DNA of 64,000 nucleotides from NCBI GenBank assembly GCA_027422505.1, contig JAPQWV010000051.1, forward strand, positions 5,547,501-5,611,500, in the 5' to 3' direction. The translations under genes were made by a program, and so were the position numbers. The DNA is from Craterostigma plantagineum (Eukaryota; Streptophyta; Magnoliopsida; Lamiales; Linderniaceae). The notes beneath the pieces are model-generated. The model searched no databases. It saw nothing but the letters and a program-made list of their open reading frames with translations, and was not told the origin of the DNA. This document shows, piece after piece, positions 22,561 through 33,354 of this stretch; position 1 is the stretch's first letter; every line of letters starts with the position of its first letter.

Positions 22561-23139
22561 CCACTTTCTACAAGGTAGTCGGAAGGCCGGTTCCTTTGGT
22601 CTTTGTGCGTTGAGCAATGCCTTCTTTAGTCATCATCCTACTTTTCTTTTGTTATCTCCCCCTTCTTTTCTCGTTTGAACAACCATTCGAAGAGTATAGA
22701 GTTCGGTTGAAGGCTGGGAATGGGTTTCAAAATGAAGAAAAGGACGTCGGAGAAGGCTCAAAGTGGATGACTAAGGGCAAACGTGGGGTAATTTATATAA
22801 GGCCGAATGAGGAATATCCTAAACTCCCTTATCATTTTCCTAACGATCTGACGCAAGGTGAGTATGAGACCAAGAATCACTAGGTAAGACAAGTAATTGA
22901 TGTGTGACTCACTCGAGAAGTAGATCCAATGAAAGGAAAAAGAACAAGGCTTGAATCCTCACGCATGTAAAGTGACGTTGTGTCTAGTGGAACAATCAAA
23001 TGACCTTTTAGACACAAGAATGCGACTTAGACTGACAAAATTTAAGCAATTAAATCGATCGCATGTCGGGGTAAAATTCTTAGTGACTTTAGATCAAAGC
23101 ATCCTAAAGGATTTCGACATACCCCATTATATTATATAT

Positions 23140-23144
23140 ATATA

Positions 23145-23178
<34 letters not shown>

Positions 23179-23226
23179 TATTTTTATTATTTTTTTTTAT
23201 TTTTTATTTTTATTATTATTTTTATC
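23140..23226. repeat. (ATT)n simple repeat and T-rich tract
   Basis: ATT repeats at about 23147-23180 followed by T/A-rich sequence. They lie at the pol-proximal edge of the spacer. Confidence 0.85.
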
Positions 23227-23306
23227 ACGCAAAATAAGGACAAATAAGCATAGAAAACACATAGAATAGAGCATGTGATAGCACAGAAGATCAGGTAATG
23301 CACATA

Positions 23307-25619
23307 TTACGGAAGATTCAACATGCCTAATTTTCCGACAAGGAATTGGAATCGTTTCTCATCCAAGGCCTTGGTGAAAATGTCGGCGAGTTGAAACTCC
23401 GTGTTCACAAAGTACATCTCTATCGTGCCTTTTTCTACGTGATCTTTGATAAAATGATATCTAATGTCTATGTGTTTTGTGCGTGAATGATGGACAGGAT
23501 TGCAAGTAATGGCAGTTGCACTCTGACTATCACTATATATGGGTATATTAGTTAGATTGTACCCATAATCGCGAAGCTGTGTCTGCATCCACATCATCTG
23601 TGAGCAACAGCTGGCGGCAACTACGTATTCTGCTTCTGCCGTCGAAGTGGACACACAGTTCTGCTTTTTGGATGACCAGCAGACCAGCTTTTCGCCTAGA
23701 AATTGAGCGCCACCGGACGTGCTTTTCCTGTCCATTCGGCAACCTGCATAGTCAGCATCAGTGTAGCCGATAAGTTTGAAATTCATACCCTTTGGATACC
23801 ATAGGCCAAGGATAGAGGTGCCCTTAAGGTAGCGAAGAATTATTTTGACCGCGAGCATATGGGATTCTTTGGGTTCGGCTTGAAAACGGGCACACAAGCA
23901 GATGGCAAACATGATATCCGGCCGCCTCGAAGTGAGGTAGAGAAGAGATCCAATGATACTGCGATATAGTGTGATGTCGACCGATTTACCAGAGGGATCG
24001 GCATCCAACTTGCAGCTTGGTGACATAGGAGTGCTGAGAGACTTGCTCTGGTCTTGATGAAACTTCTTCAGAATATCCTTGATGTATTTTGTTTGACTGA
24101 TGAAAATTCCATCATTGAGCTGCTTGACCTGAATGCCTAGGAAAAATTGCATCTCTCCCATGTGACTCATTTCGAATTTGCTCTTCATGAGATCTCCAAA
24201 CTTCTTGCAGGGCCGAGGATTTGTTGATCCGAAGATGATGTCGTCGACGTATACTTGGACGACCATCAAATCTTTGTCATGCCATTTAATGAAGAGGGTT
24301 GTGTCTATCGTTCCTCGTATGAATCCAGACTTCACGAGGAAATCACTCAGGACATCGTACCAAGCACGTGGAGCTTGTTTTAGTCCATAAAGAGCTTTGT
24401 CCAAACGATAGACGTGATCGGGATGTTCTTGATCAACGAAACCTTCCGGCTAAGCGACGTAGACTTCTTCTTTTAACACGCCGTTGAGAAAAGTGGTTTT
24501 AACATCCATCTGATAGACTGTGAAGTCTTTGTAAGCCGCATAAGCCAGCAGGAGGCGGATAGCTTCGAGACGGGCAACATGAGCATAAGTCTCGTCGTAG
24601 TCGATGCCTTCATGTTGATTGTATCCCATAGCTACTAGCCTTGCTTTGTTTCGGATCACTTCACCATCCTCATTTTTCTTATTCTTGAAAACCCATTTAG
24701 TTCCGACCACTGTTTTCCCATGTGGTCGGGGTACCAAGGTCCACACTTGAAGACGTTCGAATTGATGTTCGAATTGATTGATTTCCTCTTGCATTGCAAT
24801 TGACCAATCCGGGTCTCGAAGTGCGTCTGCTACTTTGGTAGGCTCGTTTTGGCTCAGGAAGCAACTGAAAAGACTGTGTTGACGACGTGTCCTCACACCA
24901 TCCGAAGGATCGCCAATTATCTGATCGACCGGGTGACCTCTAGTCCACTTGCGCTCATGAGGCAAGGCTGTAGCAGATGCGTCAGCCATCTGTGGATCTA
25001 GATTGCCTATAGTCTCCGATTGATCATTTGTCTGAGGAAGTTCCAATTCTGCACTTGGATCGATCGTCTCTGATGATACTCCCTCGAGGACCACTGTAGG
25101 TTCTTCAGTATTCTGTGGCAAATCTGAATCGGGTGGGGTAGAGGTGTGAGATGAACTTGGTACGTCGGTCTCGAACGGTGGAGAATCCACTGTAGGTTCA
25201 GTGGTGCATGACCGATATACTGGTTCGTAGAGAGATTCCAAATCGTCTATTGCAAGTCTCGTTGCTTCGTCTGACATTGACTTTGATGTTGTTGCCATCT
25301 TCTGTTGGTTTTGTGCCAACACACCAGTGATTACGGGTTCTGAAATGTTGTCTTCAGAAGCCATCGGGTTGAGCACGAGTTCTGAACTGATTTGAGCAGG
25401 AACCATCGGATTAGGCACGGGTCCTGGACTGAGTTGACCAGAAGCCATCTCTGCCACTTCGTGAAAAGTGACATTATAGCTTTTCCTAATAGTTCGGTGG
25501 GACTTGATGTATACTCGGTACGCTTTTGAAGTTGAAGAATACCCGACAAATGTAGCTTCGAATGCTTTAGGGTCGAACTTTGCACGTTGTTCTCGTCGTT
25601 CGCCACAAAGCACTTGCAC
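23307..25619 (-). pseudogene. E4 RT and RNase H
   Basis: 25619-24450 covers the integrase-RT linker and the RT N-terminal half ([59 protein letters not shown]). It ends in a nonsense codon where the family has a Gln (...EEVYVA, stop). The frame resumes at 24404 with ALYGLKQAPRAWYDVL, QVYVDDIIFGST (catalytic YVDD intact), FFLGIQVKQ and RRPDIMFAICLCARFQ. RNase H follows, with GYTDADYAGCRMDRKSTSGG, STAEAEYVVAAS, YSDSQSATAI and LADIFTKALDEKRF, to the stop at 23307. Apart from the nonsense codon the domains are nearly complete. Confidence 0.88.
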
Positions 25620-26713
25620 CCGAAGACTTTAAAGAAAGAGATATTGGGCACTCTATTATTCACAATCTCGTACGGAGTCTTGTTGAACCATTTGTGAACC
25701 ACCGTGCTGTTTTGAGTAAAACAAGCGGTATTGACTGCTTCAGCCCATAGAAAGTGTTTAAGTCCTGACTGGATCAGCATTGTACGAGCGGCTTCCACTA
25801 GTGTTCGATTTTTCCTTTCGACGACCCCATTTTGCTGAGGTGTTTTGGCGGCTGAAAATTGTTGACTTATTCCAAGTTTTTGATAAAACTCACTGAGGTG
25901 GTTGTTTTTGAACTCAGTGTCGTTGTATGTTCGAACAACTTGAATAGTCTGTTACAGCAGATTTTGAGTTGTGTTCACAAAATTGATTATCAAGTCACCG
26001 GTCTCATCTTTCGTTCGGAGGAACTTTGTCCACGTGTAGCGAGAATAGTCATCTACAATCACTAGGACATACTTTCTTCCATTGATACTCTGAGTCTGCA
26101 TCGGACCACAGAGATCCATGTGAATTAGTTCCAATGGTCGAGAAGTAGACGTTGCTTGACGTGATGAGATGCTCACTTCATTTTTCCTCGGTGACATGCC
26201 GAACAATGATGCTCCCTTTGTAGTTGTATAGTTACCGTGAACCAACTTTTTCGTAGAAAGACGTTAGAGGCTTTCATGTTTAGATGAGACAGTCGTTGAT
26301 GCCATAGGCTGTTCCTCTGTAAGTCAATCTGAGAAATGAGGCATGCAGCTGTCGAGGGCCGCACGGACGTCAGGTTGATCGTGTAAAGATTGGATCTCCG
26401 AAGTCCTTGAAGGAGTTCTGTGTCCTGACTATCCAAAATTCCGCACCGGTCAGCATGGAAGACCACCTGGAAGCCTTTGTCATAGAATTGGCCTATGCTG
26501 AACAAGTTATGGCGGAGGCCTTCGACGTATGAGACATCTTTGATGGTCGGATTCTTCACAATGATATCCACAAGTCCTAGAATCGGGGTTGTCGTTGTTC
26601 CCAAATCTGACTTTGCCATTTGGTCGGTCTTTGTAGTTGCTCAGCATCTCTTGTTTACCAGTCATGTGTGTGGAGCAACCAGAGTCGAGGTACGACACAT
26701 GATGGATCTGCAA
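25620..26713 (-). pseudogene. E4 protease, gag-pre-integrase and integrase
   Basis: The protease region starts near 26713 with HHVSYLDSGCSTHMTGKQEM (intact DSG). Gag-pre-integrase at 26619-26173 includes SLWHQRLSHLNMKA and CSACHRGK. The integrase core has LELIHMDLCGPMQ (first Asp) and VLVIVDDYSRYTW. A stop follows NLL at 25952, after which the central motif reads RTYNDTEF instead of RTDNGTEF, so the second catalytic Asp is Tyr. The Glu motif PQQNGVVERKNRT is intact near 25830. The enzyme is predicted dead. The E6 copy keeps RTDNGTEF. Confidence 0.85.
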
Positions 26714-29432
26714 AAATAATTTAGAGAGCTTTAGGTACCCACTTAAGCATGTGTCCTCTCAGATTAGCAGATTTAATTTTAGGTTCAGATAGGACTCCTA
26801 AATCTATTTCTGGAAGAGTCTTAATAACCTATTGCACTTTTGGAGAAGTGAGTTTGGGTTTTGCCTCTGTAGGAGACTTGGCTCTTTTGGCTTTTGTCGT
26901 CCTAGGCGGAGATTTAGGAACCCATTTGGGTTGAACCATACAGGGAAGGTTAACTTCAGCTCGTACAAATGCCTTGGAAGGTTTGACTGAGGAAAAGATC
27001 TTTTCTTGTGATAGTCTCCTAAGGTGCTTGGGGGATTTAATTTCTACGGGATAGCTTAGGTGAGTACAGTCATGTACGGCGCCATAAGCTTTCTTTAAGG
27101 CTGGATCTTGTTCCCTATGATTTTTCCTTTTGGCATTTGTTTCAAAATGATTATTAGTAATTTTTCGAGGTAGAGCCTATTTCGAGATTTTCACTTCATA
27201 AGGTGATAGGCTGAAGTGAGCACGTAGAAGCAATTATTTTGAACGTAGAAATGACTCTTTTATTACTACGAGTGTCTTTTATTTTGACAGAAGGAATAAC
27301 ATATTCAGAAACATTTAAATCTACTCGCTCCTTCTTTATTTTAGGACTAGACACTCTCGCCTTCGTAGTCGGTGCTGGCTCTACGCTCCCTGTGGACGTA
27401 GGTGAAGTAAAATTAGTCTTAGCACTTTTAACATAATTAATAATGCTCTTTTGATCTTTCGAAGACGATTTTTCTATTTTCACGCTTTTTATGATAGCGT
27501 GTGAGATATTTGGGAGGACGAGAAAGCCTTGAGATTTTCCATCTCCTTATAGAATTTTTTCTTTTCGGCTTCGAAATTCTCTCTTTCTTTGTCTAGTTTC
27601 GCCTGTGACTCCTCTATCTGTTTTATGATAGGGGGTTTGTAGAGAGAATTTTGATAATTAACCTTTTTGACTTCCTCGTGGTATTCTTGAGAGTCCGGAG
27701 GTAGAACTTGAGCTAATTCGCTGACAGGTGTTAGAGTAGGTTTCCAATTTTTGTCCTTTTCAATTAGTTCACTATAGTCAAAGGGGATCCCAGGCCCATG
27801 TGAGGCTTGTTTGATAGATGAATCAAACGCATTTTCATACGTCGATTCCGTAATGTTCCTAAGAGAGGTTGCAGCTAAACCCATGTTCTTAATGTCATAC
27901 ATTTCTTTCTTTTGTAAAATACGTGGGTTAGTGTAACCTATGCCTTTTATTGTATTATAAAACTCTATATCCTTGGGCTTGTTTAAGAATATCGTCTGTT
28001 CAGAGTGTCCCCTACGCGTAAGAAGATCATCTAATTTTTTAATTTTTGCATACAGCTTCCTGCGTTCCTCACTTAGGAGTGCATAATTATTTTCTACCGT
28101 CAGTTTGGCGGCTCGACAGGCGTCTAGATCCTTACTAAGCTCACTAACCTTAGCGTTAGATATTTCTAATTCAGCCTCTAAGTTAGTGATCTTAGTGGTA
28201 GCTTCGGTTATCCTACAAACAATTGTAGTTATTTGCTAGCCTATCTTCTAATTCTTTAATCTTTCCACTATGCTGTCCTAAAGGAGGTTGACTAGTCTCT
28301 CTACAATGTAAGCTCTTAGTAACTTCTTCTATTTTTGCACTAGAGCTTCTAAGGTCTGATTCGAGACTATTTATCTTCTCCTGAGCTCTCTCAAGTTTGA
28401 TCTCTACTTCCTTAACACTTTTCTGCTCACGTTTCATGTTAGTGTATGCTAATTGATACGAATCTAACATGGTCAATAATGTGGAGTGAGAGACTACCTC
28501 ATTTGAAGACGTGGATCCGTTGTCGTCGTCCGTACGAGTGGATGTTTCGGCGTCCATTTCGTTGTCGAGACGAGCCATGAGGGCTAAGTTCTCTTCTTCG
28601 GAGCTCGACGTGTCCTCGAGCCATTGGTCCTGCTCGGCCATGAGAGCTACTCCAGCTTCTTTCTGTTTTGTCAATTGAAGCTTCCTGGAGTAGTAGTTTG
28701 CATCTCTCTTCTTCGGGAGAGTGCACTCTCTGGCGAAGTGACCTGCTTTGCCACAATTAAAGCATTTGTTAGTCTCTTTGGGGTTCTTGACCTCGGAACT
28801 CTCCGGAGCACGTTCTTTGTTCTTGGAGCTTGTAGTCCGAAGTCTGTTGGCCGAGGTTGAAGACTTCTTTTTGAAGTACTTCTTTCTCATCATTTGTCAA
28901 ATGAGAGCTAACTGCTTTCCAAGGGCTTTCATGTTCGGCTCTATGTCGCAGTCCGATTCCTCTTCCGACTCCGATGATGAAGGTGTCCTAAACGATCTTT
29001 TCTTTTCTTGATCTTGTGCTCCTCTTCTCCGAGACTAAGGCAACCGTTTCATCGGTTTGTTTGCCATTCTGCTCTTTGATAATCTCTCGAATATCATCCT
29101 CATGTTGAGCTAGATTATCGAACACGGCATGGGCGTCCAACTCTTCGAGATCTTTATTTTGTCGTATTTGTGTGGATATTTTCTTCCATTCCGTGGGCAG
29201 AGAAGATAGAAATCTAATGTTTGTTTCCATGTTTGTCTTTGTTATTTCTATCTTCCTCATCTCGTTGAGAAGAGTGAGGTAATGTTGGTAGATTTCGTAT
29301 AGGCTCTCCTCCGGCTTAGCTTTGAAGGAGTCGTATGCAGTGAGAATGTTTGCCTTCTTGGCCTTTATGCCAACTTCCGTCCTTTGCATCATCCTATGCA
29401 GCTCATCCCACATCCCCTTAGCCGATGAAAGG
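26714..29432 (-). pseudogene. E4 gag, main part (resumes after the E5 insertion)
   Basis: Continues the gag started at 38758. The UBN2-type region (MWDELHRMMQRTEVGIKAKK, IRFLSSLPTEWKKISTQIRQ) lies at 29413-28988. A Lys-rich stretch and zinc knuckle CFNCGKAGHFAREC follow at 28893-28700. After that come a Ser/Glu-rich segment and a long Glu/Lys/Leu-rich region that looks coiled-coil (28480-27500). A basic Ser/Thr/Lys-rich linker leads to protease. Several stops and frameshifts interrupt it. The gag is unusually long for copia owing to the coiled-coil extension. Confidence 0.82.
29428..29432. repeat. Left target-site duplication of E5 (AAAGG)
   Basis: AAAGG occurs at 29428-29432 and 38435-38439, flanking E5 exactly. 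Both copies lie in the gag of E4. Confidence 0.95.
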
Positions 29433-30352
29433 TGTTAATGTTGACTAGCTCAGCTTTGACAATGTTGGGCTAACATTTCAGCCAACATTGTTGTCTGTCA
29501 ACATTCGATTTTATCTTTCATGCCCAAAACCGTTTAACCTTTTTTGTAGCTTTATTTACTGATATGCAGGACGTGGTAAAGTGCTAAAACGAGTCCAAAC
29601 CGTGTGGAAAGCGTGTGGAGTTGCTCGAACGAATTTAGGAAGTGCACTTACCATAAATAGAAGATTTGAAGATCAAAAGAGATCAAGTCAAGCTACGACC
29701 AAGATTAGAAGATCTGAATATCAAGGAGATCCAGTCAATCAGTTTACCATAAATAGGAGATAAAGGATCGGCCAATGAGATGAGAAGATTCGAACTAAAT
29801 ATATACTATATTTAGGGAGATCTTCGAAGAGATATTTGAAGAGATATTCAAGGGATCTTTTTACCAATTCAAGAGGGAGCCAAGGTCTATAAATAAGAGT
29901 TATTTTCGAGCTGCAACAAGTGACTTTTGAGAGAGCTTTCATGGAGCTGCTTTGAGCGACATATTGAGCGAAAAATATGAGCGAAGCACATATCGAGTTT
30001 GAGCGATTTTTACATCTTGCGAGAGTTGTCTTTTAGTCTAGCTTTTCAGAGGTCGTGAGATCTTGTAGGTTTAGAATCCTTTTTGATTCATTCCGTTTGC
30101 TAGACTAGTTTTTGACTATCATTTTCGATAGTTTTTGTAATCCATCTTTCTAGTGGATTTTTACACCTTGGGGCTCGCAGCAAGTTATTTGACTTGCTGC
30201 ACAAAACATCGTGTTTCGTTTCGTTTTTATCACTAAGTTTCGTTTTCCGCTGTGCGTACAAGAAAAGTTAGAACGAGTGTTAGCCTAACATCGTGTCGAA
30301 CATCAGTAGTTAATTCAGCTTTTTACATCCATTGTGTACGGGACCCCCATCA
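29433..30352 (+). repeat. E5 5' LTR (920 bp)
   Basis: Starts TGTTAATGTTGACTAG and ends CCCCCATCA. It is nearly identical to 37511-38434. It contains a TATAAATA promoter element and the inverted words AATGTTGGGCTAACATT and CAACATTGTTG near its start. Confidence 0.95.
29888..29895 (+). promoter_or_regulatory. E5 LTR TATA box
   Basis: TATAAATA, duplicated at 37966-37973 in the 3' LTR. It would start the genomic RNA about 30 bp downstream, which defines U3/R. Confidence 0.6.
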
Positions 30353-30355
30353 AAG

Positions 30356-30367
30356 TGGTATCAGAGC
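30356..30367 (+). promoter_or_regulatory. E5 primer-binding site (initiator tRNA-Met)
   Basis: TGGTATCAGAGC, three bases after the 5' LTR. It is a perfect match to the usual plant copia PBS. Confidence 0.93.
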
Positions 30368-30405
30368 CATCGCTTGACGTCACTAAGCGCTTAACATCCT
30401 CTACA

Positions 30406-33354
30406 ATGGATATTAACAGTTCTAACAACATCGGCAAAGTCCATGTTCTTGACGGCACCAACTATGCGTATTGGAAGGTCCGAGTTCGTCAGTGCATCAA
30501 GTCAATCGACGTGCGAGCTTGGGAAGCTGTTCTTCACGGTTATACCCCACCAAGGACAGAACCCGATGCAGATGGAGAAGTCGTCGACAAGCCTGTCGAA
30601 CTATGGACAGCACCCGAGCGAAGCCTGGCAGAATTCAATGACAAGGCACTCAACGCAATCTTCTCGACGGTGGATATCTTTATGTTTAAGATTATCCAGA
30701 ATTGTACAACGGCCAAAAATGCGTGGGATCTGCTCGAGAGGTACTGTGAAGGTGATACAACGGTGCGAGAAACCAAACTACGCCTCCTCTTAAGCCAATT
30801 CGAGAATATCAGGATGAAGGAAGACGAGGATATTACGACGTACTTTGGGAAGTTTTTGACCATCTCCAGCGAGTGTGCCAGCCTAGGAGATCCTCTGTCA
30901 AACAAGGTATTAAATTCAAAAGCAATTCGTACACTAACAGAAAAATTTAATATGAAGGTGTCAGCGATCGAGGAGTCTCACAACCTAGCTACCATGGACT
31001 TCAACGTGTTGATGAACATTTTGAAAAATTATGAAACCAATCTTGAAGTCCAAAAGAGGGCCTCTCGTGGAAAGAGTCTCGCACTAGTCACTCAGCCATC
31101 CGATGAACTGATCGAGGTCGACCCCAGAAACGCAGAAGACATGGCCATGGTGGTAAAGAAATTCGCGAAGTTTTTCAAGAAGAAGAATGTTGTGCAAAAT
31201 GTTGGCCCAACATTCAGAAAAGGCCAGAATGCCAAGGCTGAACCTTCGTCAGCTCCTCCGTTCCCTAAACGGAAACCTTTTGGGAGACTAGACGGAAAGC
31301 CAAAGAAGAACGTCAATTATGAGGCAGTCAGATGTTTTGAATGCCAAGGTTGGGGCCATTTTGCCAACGAATGTGCCAACGCCATTCGCAAGCGTGGTGG
31401 TAAGGTCATGTGGATCGACCTGTCAGACGAAGAAGATGAAGATGAAGAGGAAGAGCCTAAGCAATCATCTATAATCATCCAGTCGTTTTCTGACGACGAA
31501 GAAGATGAAGATAATCAAATCGGCCTTACTGCGGTAACTGATGTTGAGCCAACATCTGACTCAACATCTGTAAAACATATCATTTTTGATTATGATGATT
31601 CAAACTGTCTTGATGGTCTTTTGAGTTGTGATGAAACAGAGCCTGACACTGAGAATGGTGAAGAAGCCTTTAAGCTGTTAACCACGCAATACGAGTTAGA
31701 AAAGGCGAATAACATCCAACTCCGTGCCGCGGTGAAATTGTTGGCCGAGGAAAATGAGAAGAACGAAAAGGTCATTGAAGGACTAATGGACGGCATGAAC
31801 AAATTGGAAGCCGCTTTGACACGAAAGGACAGGGAGATCGACTCACTTCAAAAACGACTCAATGAGGCCGACAACACTTTTGCTAAGTGGAACAGGAGCA
31901 AAACGAGCCATGAAGAGGTACTGTCTCTTGGTATTTATGATAAACAAGGTCTAGGATATAACCGTAAGTCTGCGAGTGATAGTACAAAACCCTTGACCCA
32001 TGAGAAGCCTAAGATTGTATTTGTTAAAGCTCAATCCGTAAATGACGAAGTTACGAATCCTAAGGAGAGTCCCGAGCATGTGACCCCAAAAACTCATGAT
32101 AAATCTTTTGTATGTGAACACTGTAAGAAATCAGGTCATTTAAAGTCACACTGCTGGAAATTGAAGAGAGAGATTTCTGCTAAGAAATCGATGTCAGCTG
32201 AGATGTTACCCAACATATCGGTCAACATTGAGAAATCAGTGTTGAAGGATGTGGTTGGAGAGAAATCAGCCGGCGCTTCTTCAAATTCTAGTAAACAGAA
32301 TGTGGTTAAATCTTCTAAGAAAGCTTGGATTAGGAAATCAGGGGATAAAAGTCTTGTTGTGTACACCTCTTTGCGAGCTAATGTTACAGGTTCATGGTAC
32401 TTCGATAGCGGGTGTTCCCGACATATGACGGGTACCAAAGAGTATCTCAGTGACTACACGCCTTTAAGGAGTGGATCTGTGACTTTCGAAGGTGGTTCCA
32501 AAGGTCGAATTCTCGGCAGAGGCAGACTTAATGTTCCCGATTTTCCCAAGCTTAGCAACGTACTCCATGTAGAAGGACTTGTCGCGAATCTGATCAGCAT
32601 AAGTCAGCTGTGCGATGATGACCTTGAGGTAAGGTTTAATAAGGAGTGTTGTGAAGTGTTTAACCGAAATTCTGTTCTAGTGATGGCAGGAAAGAGATCT
32701 AGCGACAATTGCTACCTAGTTGGTGACAAATCTGGTGTGAAAGACGTGTGCCAACTCTCAAAGGCCGAGGATAATGTTGTCCTTTGGCATTTCAAATTGG
32801 GCCACGTTAATTACAGAACATTGGAGCAACTTATCAAACATGACGCAATTAGAGGCATTCCGAAGCTTAAGGAGTTTGGTAAGGTTGTTTGTGAGTCGTG
32901 TTTGAAGGGTAAGCAAACTCATGTTAGTCACAATGTTGACCAACAAGCTGCCCAACATTTTAAAACTGCTCACTGTTTTCAGTTGATTCACATGGATTTG
33001 ATGGGTCCTATGGAAGTTGATAGCATAGGGGGTAGAAAGTATGCTTATGTGCTCGTGGATGATTTTTCTAGATATGCGTGGATTTTCTTTCTTAGGGAAA
33101 AATCAGAATCGGTCGAGTATTTCAAAAAATTTTGTGCTATGATTCGAAACAATTTCAGTGCTACTGTTTTTCGCATTAGGTCTGACCATGGTAGAGAGTT
33201 TGAGAATCAGTTCTTTGATGAGTTCTGTGATAAGAAAGGCATTGTGCATGAGTATTCGTCTCCTAAGACGCCCCAACAAAATGGGGTGGCCGAAAGGAAG
33301 AATAGGACGCTACAAGAGATGGCTCGTGTTATGTTACTTTCTAAAAATGTCTAA
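30406..33354 (+). CDS. E5 gag-protease-integrase polyprotein (first reading frame)
   Basis: The frame is open from 30334, but I choose Met at 30406 because the upstream codons cover LTR and PBS. This gives about 982 aa. Gag domain (VLDGTNYAYWKVRVRQCI near residue 15), zinc knuckle CFECQGWGHFANEC (about 309), an acidic DEEDEDEEEEP stretch, a Glu/Lys/Leu-rich probable coiled coil (about 425-510) and a second knuckle CEHCKKSGHLKSHC (about 569). Retropepsin shows WYFDSGCSRHMTG (about 665), gag-pre-integrase LWHFKLGHVNYRTL (about 790), and the integrase core LIHMDLMGPME, RSDHGREF and PQQNGVAERKNRT with all three catalytic acids. The frame stops at MLLSKNV because about two bases are missing. Read in the next frame the sequence continues at once as SKRFWAEALHTACH. 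The stop may be a genuine mutation or a sequencing error. Confidence 0.92.
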   Translation: MDINSSNNIGKVHVLDGTNYAYWKVRVRQCIKSIDVRAWEAVLHGYTPPRTEPDADGEVVDKPVELWTAPERSLAEFNDKALNAIFSTVDIFMFKIIQNCTTAKNAWDLLERYCEGDTTVRETKLRLLLSQFENIRMKEDEDITTYFGKFLTISSECASLGDPLSNKVLNSKAIRTLTEKFNMKVSAIEESHNLATMDFNVLMNILKNYETNLEVQKRASRGKSLALVTQPSDELIEVDPRNAEDMAMVVKKFAKFFKKKNVVQNVGPTFRKGQNAKAEPSSAPPFPKRKPFGRLDGKPKKNVNYEAVRCFECQGWGHFANECANAIRKRGGKVMWIDLSDEEDEDEEEEPKQSSIIIQSFSDDEEDEDNQIGLTAVTDVEPTSDSTSVKHIIFDYDDSNCLDGLLSCDETEPDTENGEEAFKLLTTQYELEKANNIQLRAAVKLLAEENEKNEKVIEGLMDGMNKLEAALTRKDREIDSLQKRLNEADNTFAKWNRSKTSHEEVLSLGIYDKQGLGYNRKSASDSTKPLTHEKPKIVFVKAQSVNDEVTNPKESPEHVTPKTHDKSFVCEHCKKSGHLKSHCWKLKREISAKKSMSAEMLPNISVNIEKSVLKDVVGEKSAGASSNSSKQNVVKSSKKAWIRKSGDKSLVVYTSLRANVTGSWYFDSGCSRHMTGTKEYLSDYTPLRSGSVTFEGGSKGRILGRGRLNVPDFPKLSNVLHVEGLVANLISISQLCDDDLEVRFNKECCEVFNRNSVLVMAGKRSSDNCYLVGDKSGVKDVCQLSKAEDNVVLWHFKLGHVNYRTLEQLIKHDAIRGIPKLKEFGKVVCESCLKGKQTHVSHNVDQQAAQHFKTAHCFQLIHMDLMGPMEVDSIGGRKYAYVLVDDFSRYAWIFFLREKSESVEYFKKFCAMIRNNFSATVFRIRSDHGREFENQFFDEFCDKKGIVHEYSSPKTPQQNGVAERKNRTLQEMARVMLLSKNV

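Larger units (their letters stand above)
19554..23306 (-). other. E4 non-coding spacer between pol and aORF
   Basis: About 3.7 kb without a supported gene. 19560-21200 is dominated by CGAGAAA/TTTCTCG/TCGATCGA words. Purine tracts like AGGGGGAGC (minus strand) occur at about 21243, 21527 and 22650. 22300-22560 holds diverged GATTATCGTTGGAGAAGTTC repeats. 23105-23230 is a T-rich, ATT-repeat tract. The whole spacer aligns with 60546-63965 in E7 and, inverted, partly with 48160-50600 in E6. Short open frames here are not conserved between copies. Confidence 0.8.

Noticed and set aside
22391..22883. Open frames of 95 and 88 codons in the E4 spacer
   Set aside because: They cross the repeat array and are not conserved as open frames in E6 or E7.
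30443..31802. Alternative-frame ORFs inside E5 gag
   Set aside because: Shadows of the long gag-pol frame, which carries all recognised domains.
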